The translations under genes and the position numbers were made by a program. Under the pieces are notes generated by a model. It made no database searches and had not been told where the DNA came from. It saw only the letters and a list, made by a program, of their open reading frames with translations. Of a DNA stretch of 64,000 nucleotides, positions 13,101 to 24,100 are shown in pieces. Origin of the DNA: Euphorbia lathyris (lineage: Eukaryota; Streptophyta; Magnoliopsida; Malpighiales; Euphorbiaceae); contig NC_088910.1 of assembly GCF_963576675.1 (NCBI RefSeq), forward strand, positions 23,562,531-23,626,530, in the 5' to 3' direction. Position 1 is the stretch's first letter. Each line of letters begins with the position of its first letter.

Positions 13101-13791
13101 ACTAATCTGACTAAAATAGGATAGTGATCAGAGTGATGGAAAGGGAGATTTAGCACATTCACTTCCGGAAATCTACAGATAGCTGCAATATTAGCATAAA
13201 CTTTGTCCAAGCGAACAAACGTACTATTACATTTCCAAGTAAATCTATGACCAGCTGCACCCAGATCCGAAAGCCCACACAAATCCATACTCTGCTTATG
13301 ATTGAGACACCGGTTCACATAGTGGTTCCCACCTCCTCTTTGATCACTCATAAGGCTAATATCATTAAAATCCACCGCCACAAACCAAGCATCCACTATA
13401 CTCGTACTCATAGTATACAGAACCTCCCACAACCTTTTATGATTGGCCATGATATATAGGATCAGCATAAACAAAGGTGATAAAAAAAAGGTTTATTACC
13501 AGGATAAACAACCTTACTGTGAACAAATTGTTTATCCATACTGACAATGTCAATCTGAACACGATCTGGCTTCTAGAAAAGCCAAATCCCACCAGCCCGA
13601 CCAGTAGCCTCCGATCTGACACAATTCCAATTTCTAAACTTTCTAACCACCTCATTAGCTTTACTTCCACTAATCTTGGTTTCCATCAAAGCAAAACAAG
13701 AAGGGTTAAACTGTTTAACTAAGTCTTTAACATGGATACGGGTAGCCTTGCTAGCCGCTCCTCTAACATTCCACACAAACAAATCCATCAA
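10181..13791 (-). pseudogene. LINE ORF2: endonuclease and reverse transcriptase, disrupted
   Basis: From 13791 downward the protein begins with an endonuclease (VWNVRGA near the N-terminus, then a METK motif). It is broken by TAG at 13573-13575, a frameshift in a T-run near 13490, and TAGs at 13016-13018 and 13004-13006. The reverse transcriptase is open from 12958 to 11165 and contains the KAPGVDG and FADD active-site motifs. TAG at 11165-11167 separates it from a Cys/His linker domain (11086 to about 10180), where the solo LTR interrupts it. The product would nick DNA and copy LINE RNA in the nucleus. As it stands this is a non-functional relic. Confidence 0.88.
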
Positions 13792-14045
13792 AAAGGCAGA
13801 CTACTGACCACAGGCCCAACACCCTAAACCAGATACTTATTCGGGGCTCCTGAGAGCCTTGAAGATGTCCCAACAGGCCCCCTTTTATCCCAAGAATCCA
13901 AGGAACTTTGGTTGTTTTTCTGAATACCCTTAGGTTTTTTCATACTCATTTTATTGACCCCCATAGCCTTCCCATTTAAATTTTCCACATAGATTTTCGG
14001 GATACTAACCTCATTATGCTTTTTTTTCCCAACTGGTACATGATT

Positions 14046-15389
14046 CTAGGAGCTCCCTAGGGCATCAACTTTGGACTCAAACAAAGGGTTAACAGTCTCC
14101 ACTTTATTAGCCGTCGGCTCAACGGCCTCTAACCCTGGCATGCTTAGCTCCAAATGCTCGTTTGCAAGGTCACATTCATGAGCATCCTTAATAGACAGAA
14201 CCCCAAATCTAGAACCTGAACCGAGGACCGTCTCATCTCTAGAACCAACTTTCTTATTTGGGGGTCTCTCCTTGATTTCAGGGACGATCTGAAGAAGATT
14301 CTTCTCCTTACTAATGTCAGGAGGACGATTCTGAACAATAGTTGCACGAGTCCTTCGTCTACCCGATCTTTTAGCAACCATCCAGGGGCCAAAGTTCCTC
14401 CTTTCACCTTGAATCTCTTCTTCCCTCTCTTTATTGGCCATAATAACCTCTTCGACCAGCTTCTCCCTCTTAGGACAACCTTCATAAGTATGCCCAAACA
14501 TACCACACTCATAGCAAATATTATGAATACCTTCATACTCAATAAAGTAAACCATATTTTGAACACAGAATTTACACAAAAGGGGCTTAGCTAGATCGAT
14601 ATCAATACAAACTCTGGCAAACTTACCTCTAACTGCCCCAATGGTGGTTTTATCCACATGGTGAACTTTACCAACGAGTCCACCAGTTTTATTAAGAAAT
14701 CTTTCATTATAATATTCAACAGGTAAGCCCGGGAATCTCACCCAAGTTAGAATCCTATTTACTGAACAGTCATGAGGATTAAAGTTAAGGACCCATGGCC
14801 TTAATATCAGAACATGATTAGAAATAATATATGGGCCACCATTGATAACAGCATTAAAGTCCTCCACCCTAGTAAATTTAATAACATAATAATCATTCTC
14901 TAAGTCAGTAATGGTGACTTTCCCTTTTTTACCCCACTGCGCCTGGATTCTCTGAGCGAAATAATTAAAACTAATCCTTTTACCAAGCACAGTAACTATT
15001 AAAGATAACTTCCATTTAGACCTGAGGGTACGTTTTTCAGTCGAGGAAAGTCGGATCACAGGACATAACGGATCATCCTATTCACCATCCTCTTCATTAG
15101 AATCAGAATAGACTTCTTCCGAATCATCCCCCATAATTTCCTAATTTAATATAGGATCCTCCTCGACCACTCCCATCACTGTATCTCTCCATGAGATTTT
15201 CCCCAATCCTTGCTCGTTAGTTTTTCTGTTAATTGCATCATCAATCGTTCTAGAAATTAAATTCAAATTAGCCTTGGTCTCGGCATGCACCGCATCCCCC
15301 TCCGCCTGATTACCCCCATCGGCTAAGGCCGGAACAGGGATATCACAAGCCGTGGCCGCTGCCGTAGAGCCCTTTTGGGCAGCAAGCAC
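14046..15389 (-). pseudogene. LINE ORF1: DUF4283-like and CCHC zinc-knuckle protein, disrupted
   Basis: The frame from about 15389 down to 14046 stays in one phase but is cut by TAG at 15141-15143 and 15078-15080. The middle part matches the DUF4283-type domain of plant LINE ORF1 proteins, and a zinc knuckle CYECGMFGHTYEGC follows, the usual RNA-binding module. The tail is basic and polar. The longest uninterrupted piece starts at a GTG rather than an ATG, so the original start lies upstream. The leader above it is C/T-rich on the plus strand. Confidence 0.85.
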
Positions 15390-15775
15390 ACCCTCCTGGC
15401 CTAATACGGCATCCCCTGCCCCAACACTCCTCCCTCCGCCAACGACACCAACCCCTGCCGTAAGGACAACCTCCCCGACAACCGCCTTGCCGCCAACAGG
15501 CCATTACCGATCCGCGCCCCCCTCACGATCCACACGCTCCCCTACCTCTCCCGATCCGCCAATCTCCCCCCATCTGGAACCCACCGCTCTCCTCCCCCCT
15601 CCCTCTTTCTCGCCCTTCGGCCCTAAAAACCCGTCGCTCCCCTTTCCTGCCGCCCGATCTTCCCTGTCCGCCCAAAAAGGCCCCCCAGACCACCCCGCGC
15701 CACCCTCTCTACCGATCGGTCCCTCACCCTAACTCGCTCCCGCTCTCACTCACGCTCTCTCTCTTTCGCCATCGC

Positions 15776-16150
15776 ACATATAAATTATCTAAATTTCTTT
15801 CTGAATTGCTGATTTTATTTTTGTTTAAATCTTTGATCCTTTTGTTAAAATCAATAATTAAATAAAATTTAAAATTATAAAAATATCATTTACCTTTTTT
15901 TATAAACCATTTACCCAAAATAATAAAACATTTTTTCCTATTTTTATGTTTTTTTCCATATAATAATCATATTTTATTTTTTTCCTCGCATAATCCTAAT
16001 ATCTTCAATATTAATAAATTCACTTATTAATTTTTATATAATTATAAAACCATAATTTAGTGATATAAACATAGACTTAATATCTAATAAATTGAAAAAT
16101 ACGATTTTTGAAAAACATATAAAGATTTTCATAATAATATTTAATGTTAC
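15776..16150. other. AT-rich spacer between two LINEs
   Basis: Very AT-rich, with no open frame above background and no recognised repeat end. Confidence 0.6.
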
Positions 16151-17255
16151 TTTTTTTTTTTTTTTGAATAAAAGAATCATCCATTAAGAATCAAAAGATA
16201 AAGAATCAATACAAATGCACTCTTCTAACCAACTAGGGAGTAAAAAGACACATAAGAGCTAGCATAAGAACAAACATTGCGAGCAATATTGTGCGCAACC
16301 CTATTCGCTAATCTCGGTACAAATGACACAGAAAAATCTGGCCTAGATTGTAAAATAATCTTGTAGTCAAGTATTATCTGACTATACTCGGATAAATCCA
16401 AACGATTTGAATGAATACTATCCGCAACTATTTTGGCATCAGTTTCAAAAGAAACCCGATGGTACCGCATCGAATTGATCCATTGAAGACATTGACGTAA
16501 TGCAAGAGCTTCAACAAATTTCGATTCCGCTATCCCCTCATAGTGAGAGCAATGCATTGCCACGAAGCCCCCATTAGAATCCCTCAGGACAGCCCCAAAC
16601 CCGCATTTATTAACAGCCGTGAAGATGGCTGCATCCAGATTACATTTCCAAGTACCAGCCGGTGGTGGGCTCCAGTTAGCTCGTCCTTCCCTTAACCCGC
16701 TGATGTGCGACGATGTCGACAGAGAAGCCTCATTTTGCGCTTTCAACCAGTCCGCAAACCAGCCTTTCGTTCTTCTAATCAGTACAGCCCAATTCTCCTC
16801 TTTCTGATTCCAAATCAACATGTTCCGCTTCTGCCAAATACACCATAAAACAAGTGCAATTTTACGAATTTGTTCCTCAGTAGCCGTAGAACAGAAATTG
16901 AGTAGCCAATCGCTAATAGCTTCGCTGCCGCAGACGGGCATATTAACCTCAGCAGCCTCCCAACACCGAATAGCATCCGGACATCCTAAAAATAGATGAT
17001 AATCATTCTCAATGTCCGACGGACAGTAGATACAAGACGACGCAATTGGGACATGTCGACAAGATAATCGCCAACGAGTCGGTAAAAGGTTGGAACAAAC
17101 TTTCCATAAGAACATTCGAACTCGAGGAGGAATTTTTAATCTCCAAACTACTGTCCAGCCATCCTGTTGTTCCGTGATTTCGTTATGGATCTCAATGGCT
17201 CTATAACCAGACTTCGCAGTGTAAATACCGTCTCTAGTCCCATGCCAAATCAAAA
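16151..17255 (-). mobile_element. 5'-truncated LINE (zf-RVT and RNase H part)
   Basis: An open frame from about 17253 to 16225 on the minus strand encodes a linker domain of the zf-RVT kind (LKIPPRVRMFLWK, then a Cys/His cluster) followed by an RNase H domain (CNLDAA, then FETDAK, and FVPRLANRVAHNIAR near the end). A 15-T run at 16151-16165 is the poly(A) tail. The ORF's first codon is TTG at the truncation point. It belongs to a different family from the larger LINE next to it, because the two RNase H sequences differ strongly. Confidence 0.85.
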
Positions 17256-17362
17256 CATATTATATTGCATAATAAGGAAAATGAGAATTAAAACTTTAAA
17301 AGAATAAATAAAAAAATATATAACTAATATATAAGTATAGAAATTGCGTATATATGTACTAC

Positions 17363-17540
17363 CGGTTGCGTTCACATGGACCATGATGACCACGTAAATT
17401 TGGTCATTCACCGTTAGATGTAGGCGGATTAAAATCCTAAGGTGGAGATTCAAAACATCCTAAAGCTTATATTTAATCCACCTAGATCTAATGGTGAATG
17501 ACCAAATTTACGTGGTCATCAGGATCCATGTAAACGCAAC
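17363..17540. mobile_element. 178-bp MITE with long terminal inverted repeats, Mutator-like
   Basis: The two halves are near-perfect reverse complements over about 70 bp (left starts gttgcgttcacatgga after two bases; right ends mirror it as taaacgcaac). The element is flanked by the 12-bp direct repeat tatatgtactac at 17351-17362 and 17541-17552. Long inverted ends and a duplication of 9 bp or more fit Mutator-type MITEs. There is no coding. Confidence 0.85.
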
Positions 17541-17694
17541 TATATGTACTACACAAATTTTATTATAAATATTTTGATTAAAATTTAAAAATAAAAGTTA
17601 AGTTTGTATTTATATAACTAAGAATAATTTTGTATTTTCATATGTAAAAAGAAATCAAGAAATTAAAGATTTTACTAAATCAAAATTAAGGATC

Positions 17695-17699
<5 letters not shown>

Positions 17700-17735
<36 letters not shown>
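17700..17735. repeat. (TA)n microsatellite
   Basis: A TA run just downstream of the MITE and before the next LINE tail. Confidence 0.85.
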
Positions 17736-17742
17736 TGAAATG

Positions 17743-18052
17743 ATTTTTTTTTAATTAAACAGACAATGCATTAATGAGCCAAATTTTGGCAAAATTGTAA
17801 CAATAAATCAGAAACAGAACTCGGTAATAAATTAAAAAAAGAATGTCAAGTGGATAAACAGGAAGACTGTGCTAACACATGTGTCATCCCATTCGCTTGC
17901 CGCCGTATCCATTTGACTGAGTAAGAGTCATTTGATATTAGGATCGATCGTATTTGAACAATTTTATCCCCAAATTCAGAATCATCAACAGAACTAGAAT
18001 TTATTGCATCAATCACTTGTGTAGCATCAAACTCAAATACCACATTCATTAT
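17743..18052 (-). mobile_element. Short LINE 3' end with RNase H fragment
   Basis: A 67-codon minus-strand frame (18049 to 17846) reads FEFDATQVIDAI and ends VKWIRRQANGMTHVLAQSS, the last part of a plant LINE RNase H. It is followed by a 3' UTR and an A-tail (T-run 17743-17752). The 5' truncation is near 18052. Confidence 0.75.
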
Positions 18053-18149
18053 TCCATCAGCTTTTAATAAACTAATAACTTGTTTATCCTAATATTAATC
18101 ATTTGAAATATATAATAATGGAAACAAATGGTGATCCAAGTGCTTAAAA

Positions 18150-18840
18150 TCATGGTTATCAAAACCGGACCGGTCAAAGAACCGGAAAAGACAAAGGGTC
18201 AAGGGTTAGAGGTTCAATCGGGGTTCAACCGAGGTTCAACCGGTATTAAAAAAATTATGTGAAAATAATATTTTATCCATATTTTAACTTATAAAAATTA
18301 TGTAATAAAATTAAAAATATTAAATTTATAAATCCAATCATGAATTAAAAATATAATAAAAATTCAATTTATAAAAAGACTAAAAAATATAAATTATATA
18401 TTTTTTAAAACTAAATAATTAGTATTATTATTAACATAACATATAAGTATAATAAAATAGTTATTATACAATTTTTTTAGAGTTTTAAATTTTATTTTAT
18501 GAAATATTTAAATATTAATAAAATATTATGAGTATTGAAATGATAAAATAATGTTTGTATAATATTTATAGAAATATATATAAAAAAATATTTCAAATAT
18601 TTACGTTTTATAATGATTATATATATCTATAATGATTATATATATATCTATATTGTTAAGATTATACACAAGTTAATAAGTGGCCTAGTGGTTAAGCAGT
18701 CATTTCTTATTCAAAGGTTCTATGTTCGAATCTTTGAAAAAGCAATTTTTTTTATTGAGTATAAAGTGTAATCCGACCAACCCGATTAACCACGACCGGT
18801 TCAGACGGGTCACGGTTCAACCATTCTTAAAATAGAGCTA
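18150..18840. repeat. Degenerate repeat with CCGGT-rich ends and an internal tRNA-like segment
   Basis: The left end is rich in aaccgg/ccggt words and the right end (18775-18840) carries matching words in inverted sense, with about 450 bp of AT-rich filler between. At 18678-18735 sequences resembling pol III boxes A (tggcctagtggttaag) and B (tgttcgaatct) occur, as in tRNA-derived SINEs. It may be a non-autonomous DNA element with a SINE-like insert; class uncertain. Confidence 0.45.
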
Positions 18841-18845
18841 CCGGT

Positions 18846-19987
18846 TTGGTGGCTGTGGAAAACGAAATTGAATCTCTTTATCGAAATGAAATATGGTTGA
18901 TATGGTGGCCTTGGACCTCAAACACACGCCAAGAAGGTACACAATTCCATATATTCAAACTCATTTACATTCTCAAGGCTTATGGCACATTTGCTACATG
19001 GAAAGTTGGAGGAGCAGATCTATCTATAGCAACCTAAAGGGTTTGAGTTTGAAGGAAAGAAATGTCATATATATTTATTAAAGAAATATATGTATGGGCT
19101 AAAGTAGTTATTCAAGATCATCTTATAATAATTATGTTTATTTAAGTAAGGCTGTAGATTCTTTCATCTATTTGTTATTGTATGTTGATGATATGAATGG
19201 AGAATGTTAGGGATAGAGAAGTTGGTATACCTGAGCCAAAAAATTATATATATTGAGAAATTTCTTAAGAGGTTTGGCATAAGATATGCAAAAGTGGTAT
19301 CTACTTCATTGGTAGCTCATTTCAAACTTTCTGCTACGATGCCACTACAATTTGAAGAAGATGAGAAGTACATTGCATGCGGCCCCTAGTGTAACATGAT
19401 CCGTAACACAATGTATTGCATGGTGTGTACTCGTCTTGATCTGGTAGTGTGCTTAACCGGTATATGTCGTGTCCTGAAGTACTTGTGCAGAATTTCCCAT
19501 TATTGCCTTGATAGATCTTTTAGTAGTTTGGTTGGATATTGCGATTATGATTATGCATGAGATTTGCATAAAATGAGATCATTGACGGATTATATCTTTA
19601 CCCTTAGCAATACAACTATCAGTTGGAAGGCTTTTCTGCAACCTACAATTGTGTTGTCAACAAAATCATTGACGGATTATATCTTTACCCTTAGCAATAC
19701 AACTATGAGCTGGAAAAAAAAATCTAGCTGAACTTGCAACAAAGTAATAGGTTGTGTATGTTAATTGTGATAGCGAAAATGCTACATATTTGACAAAACA
19801 TCAAAGGTTTCATGAAAGAACAAAACATATTGACATACGGTATCATTTTGTTCGGAAAGTTGGAAATGAGTGGCAAATTTTGGTGAAAAAAAATCATACT
19901 TCTTATAATCTAGCTAAGAAGTTCACTAAACATGTTCAATCTATCAAGTTCAAGTTGTGTAACGGCTTGGTAGGACTTGGAGCATGA
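18846..19987 (+). pseudogene. Ty1/copia pol relic (reverse transcriptase and RNase H remnants)
   Basis: Fragments in changing frames follow copia order. First comes a reverse-transcriptase start (ENEIESLYRNEIW), then a LLYVDDM active-site remnant near 19180. At the end (19754-19987) is a good RNase H C-terminus with FHERTKHIDIRYHFVR and a FTKH...CNGLVGLGA tail. Many stops and indels separate them. A segment of about 47 bp is directly repeated (about 19578-19625 and 19665-19711). No protease, integrase or LTR pair was identified. Confidence 0.8.
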
Positions 19988-21192
19988 TACTTGTGACTCT
20001 AAGGAGAACAGAAAATAATGATTAATCTAGAATTAATAGTTAAAGATGAGATTGTTACTGGTAACTATTAATTCATAATTATTAATTAGTCACGTGTAAA
20101 AATTTTGTTTTTTTTAATAGTATGAGAAAACTTGAGTTTTGAATAATGACGGAAATCATATTACTTTGGTCAAACATGTATTTTCAAATAGTTGAACACA
20201 CAAATGAGTTTTGTGTTTCCATTAATACTCCAAGGAACCTATAAATAACATGTAGTGTTCCATTTAAATATCAGTAAAGAAAAATTGAGAATTTGAGAAA
20301 AGAAATTCTTAGATTTGTGAGGTTTTATAAATTTTTCTTTGTATAATAATAAAAACTTCTGATCTCCCATCAAAATAGACCTGAATTGACCAAACCATCG
20401 TACAACTTTTATGTTTCTCTTTTGAAGAGTGAGAAATTGGTTCTCGCTGTATTTTGAAAAGGAGAAAAATCTTGTTGCTGCAACTTTTTTTAGTGGGAGA
20501 CAGACAGATTTGTGAGAAAATAATTGATTGGTCTTTTTCAGGAAAAAAATTACTTATTTGAAGAATTTTGTTGAGAGAAATTATATTTTTTTATTACTAT
20601 TATTTTTTGAGGAACGCATTTGATTTTGGAGATTTGTGTTGGTTTTGATACTATTTTCCTAAGTATTTTTATTTTTTCTATATTTATGATTACTCAGTTC
20701 ATAAATTCAAATAAATAAAGGAGACTGAAACATTTTAATTTCGCATGTAAGATACAATTCAGCTGTTAACATAAAACTAAAATAAAAAATTACCATTCAT
20801 TTTATCTCTATTTAAATTGTAATTTTAAAAGTTTGAATGCAGTTTTTAAATATATAAATAAAAACTGTAAAACTTTCATTTCAAATTATTAAAAATACAA
20901 TTTCAAACTGCAGTTTTTTTATATGTTCCATGTAATACTCTTTTAACTACAGTATCTTTTTTTGGTGAGCATGGACTTAAAATTATTTCAATAATGAATT
21001 ATGGATCTTGATGTAATTCTGAAGAAAAGGAAATCAAAATTTACTGATGATGACTTTAGCCAATTATCAACTATGAGCAGCTTTTAGATTCTCTATTGTT
21101 CTGTACTTTACAGCAAGTGTCTTCCTGTTCTTGTTCATTTTGGTTATGTTTATGTATATGTGATTAGCATCTGTACACTATTAACTATGAGC
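19988..21192. other. Spacer downstream of the U-box kinase gene
   Basis: AT-rich, and it may include remains of a copia LTR just after the pol relic (about 20000-20900). The last 100-200 bp should hold the 3' UTR of the minus-strand U-box gene. No open gene was seen. Confidence 0.5.
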
Positions 21193-24100
21193 TCAGCAAC
21201 GTTGCTCCCACTCTTGTATTGCTTGATAAAGGGCATGATTAGGGAGAAGATTACAGTGTTCAAGTTTCAGATTTGTCATCGGGGAAGTCTTGCGCCCACT
21301 TTTCAGCCATCCTCCAATAGCTTCTGCATCGTATGTGAAACCATCTGCTGCAATTTGTGGATCTTTCATCACTTCCTGCAAATGATCCAAATACAGTAGC
21401 TATAAGAAACACAGATATTATAAAGATCAAGTTTTAGTTGTAACTTGAAGGCGGTTTCAGATTTATGTTACCTGAAAAATGGGACATACGAAATGGGATG
21501 GAATCGGTTGCAGCTCCTTGGAGTTGGAAATGAAGCATGATGCTGAATCAACACATGATGTCCTCAACGGCTCGAGGACGTTCCAGATTTCTGACACAAG
21601 GTCTGGCCTTTGCAGCGGACTACTTTCGCAGCACCTTAATGCCAAGTTTGCTAGTAATCTGGCTTGTTCAACTAGACATTCCCCAGAAGAGCAATAGCAA
21701 TCCAGTAATGCTTCCAAGTTCTCTTTTTGTAACGCACATTTCACATCTTCCACCAATCCGGAAACTGGTCTTGCAGTTAAGAGTTGTAACAGTATCATCC
21801 CGAATGAGTAAATATCTGACTGTGGTCTGAGTATGCCTGTCTTAATGTATTCTGGATCAGTATACAAAAAGTCCAGGTTAGAGTTATTGGTGTTTCGGGT
21901 TTTTTCACTTTGGGGAATCAAACAAGAGATGCCAAAGTCATTGAGTTTGCTGATGTAGTTGGCATCGAGAAGTACTTTTGATGGTTTTAGATTTCCATGT
22001 ATCATACAAGGATTCTTGGAGTGAAGGAATATAAGAGCCGAGCATATCTCAGTAGCAATGCGTAACCGAGTTTGCCATGAGAGTGGAGGTTCCTTATTTT
22101 TGCAGGCAAGGCAATCTTCAAGGCTTCCATTTCTGACATACTCGTAGACGAGTGACCTTGACTCGGGGCAAGTTCCAATTAATGTTACCAAGTGTGGATG
22201 CCGTACCCTACTCAAAACCTCTACCTGAAATTCAACCAACATAAACAGTCCTTGTTATCTGAATTTACAAAATTCAACATTCGACTCGAAACTTTATCAC
22301 ACACATGCATATAATTTGCACAGTTCTCACAAAATGCATGAGTAGTAAAGCCTTGACCTGTTAGGACATTAGATACCACCTTAATAAATTCTTTTAACTA
22401 AGCCTCTTAATTTCAACAGCTTTCATTCTAGTCAAAACTTAAGTAATGAATAGTGTTTTAACAAATACACCCATTTCACGTAGAACACAAGAACCTGAGA
22501 GCGCAATCAAGACTATAGTAGAGGCCTGTACTGGCATACAGGAGGATGCAACACCTCAAGAACACCATAATCATCCCAATGCCATTATCATTCCTTCCAA
22601 ACTTTTGAGTGAGCAAAAAAACTCTGATTAGGTTCATTTATTTCCATCACAAGCTTCATTCTTGATTTCACAGTCATGATAAAACTATGTACCACTATAA
22701 TCATTGCTTAGAATTTGAGTAGAATAATGATATGATTAAGAAGTAGTACAAAGAAGGGCAGATATGGTTTACCCCGTTTTGAAAATGAATTTGGCTTTGA
22801 GAGCTGTAAGAAGGTAACATCTTGATAGCAACATGTGCATGTCGAAGGACCCCTTTGTAGACACTTCCGTATCTGCCTTCTCCAATCTTCCAGGACGGTT
22901 CAAATTCTCGAGTTGCCTGATTGATCTCCATGAAAGAGAATTCAAGGATTTCAGACCAGCAAAATCTCACAGGTTCCATCTTTTCCAATTTCCTTAGCCT
23001 GTTAACTTCTGTTATTGATTTTTCATATTCTGTCCGTGCTCCATCTCTTTTTGCCCTGAAACTTATTAAGAGCTCTACAGCAGAAATGATTTTGTCTTCC
23101 AGATCTTTCACTGTGCAATTGGATTCTGTAAGTTGACTCTCAAGTACAGACATCTGATCCTGGACAGTCTGCAGTTCTTTCGTTAATTCATCTCGTTGAT
23201 TCTTTGTCCTTTCTACTTCTTGCTTTTTTCTAGTCAATTCTTCCTCCATCTCTTTTCTTAGGCTCATCTCCTTAACACACAAGTTTTCTAATGCCTTTGC
23301 CTGTAAGAGAATTAGATAGCCGAAAGGTTAACAATGAAAATGAAGTTGACTGAATGATATAAACAAGTGTTCCATAAACCAATGCCAAGAGACATTCTTT
23401 TCACTTGATTAAAGTCAAGTTTGGTTAAAATAGTACATGTTGCTTGATGTACTAATGTTAATGGTGGTGGTAGGTTGATCATCCACTTATTCGATATCAA
23501 GGGAAAATGAAGACTGAAACATAAATTACAGAGCAAAAGAATACAACAACTACATGCATGTTACATAATAATTCAATGTAATAAATGTAATAATTCAATG
23601 TTGCTTGATGTACTAATGTTAATGGTGGTGGTAGGTTGATCATCCACTTATTCGATATCAAGGGAAAATGAAGACTGAAACATAAATTACAGAGCAAAAG
23701 AATACAACAACTACATGCATGTTACATAATAATTCAATGTAATAAATGTAAGCATGCCTATGTCAGCTAAAGCATGCTTAGGCTGCTATAGGACTGTTAT
23801 AGGCTGCTGTGGGCCTACAATGTCTCCTTGATTGAAGGTGAACCTTGTATATATATGTGTATTGCTCTTACGTAAAATATATCAATGCAGTCTCTTAATC
23901 TACATGGTATCCCATGTATTCCTAGTGTATTACATGGTTTGTTACAATGCAGAACCGCAGAGGTTCTCTTTTATTCTGTTTTAGTGGTTATCGTTGGTGA
24001 GTACAGGTTATCCTGCAGTGAACTGAACCTCACCTTAATACCAATAAAATAGTCCACCACAATCATTTTGTGCCCTTAACTCTACCTCGAGCAAATATCT

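Larger units (their letters stand above)
7297..15775 (-). mobile_element. Decayed full-length LINE with RNase H domain, split by a solo LTR
   Basis: On the minus strand the order is: GC-rich leader (from about 15775), ORF1 (15389 to 14046), ORF2 endonuclease (from 13791), reverse transcriptase (12958 to 11165), zinc-knuckle-like linker (11086 to about 10180), RNase H (7843 to 7351), 3' UTR and an A-rich tail at 7297-7313. This is the domain order of plant L1-type LINEs that carry RNase H. The reading frames contain at least five in-frame TAG stops and two frameshifts, so it cannot move by itself. The solo LTR at 7849-10175 interrupts ORF2. A target duplication for the LINE itself was looked for and not found; the 5' end is approximate. 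Confidence 0.9.

Noticed and set aside
15352..15732. 126-codon Pro/Ser-rich plus-strand ORF
   Set aside because: It is the reverse shadow of the GC-rich 5' part of the LINE, with no family likeness.
7297..15800. Target-site duplication for the large LINE
   Set aside because: No matching direct repeat could be found between the sequence before 7297 and that after about 15775, so none is claimed.
18670..18745. tRNA gene
   Set aside because: Only box-like motifs are present; acceptor and anticodon stems could not be formed.
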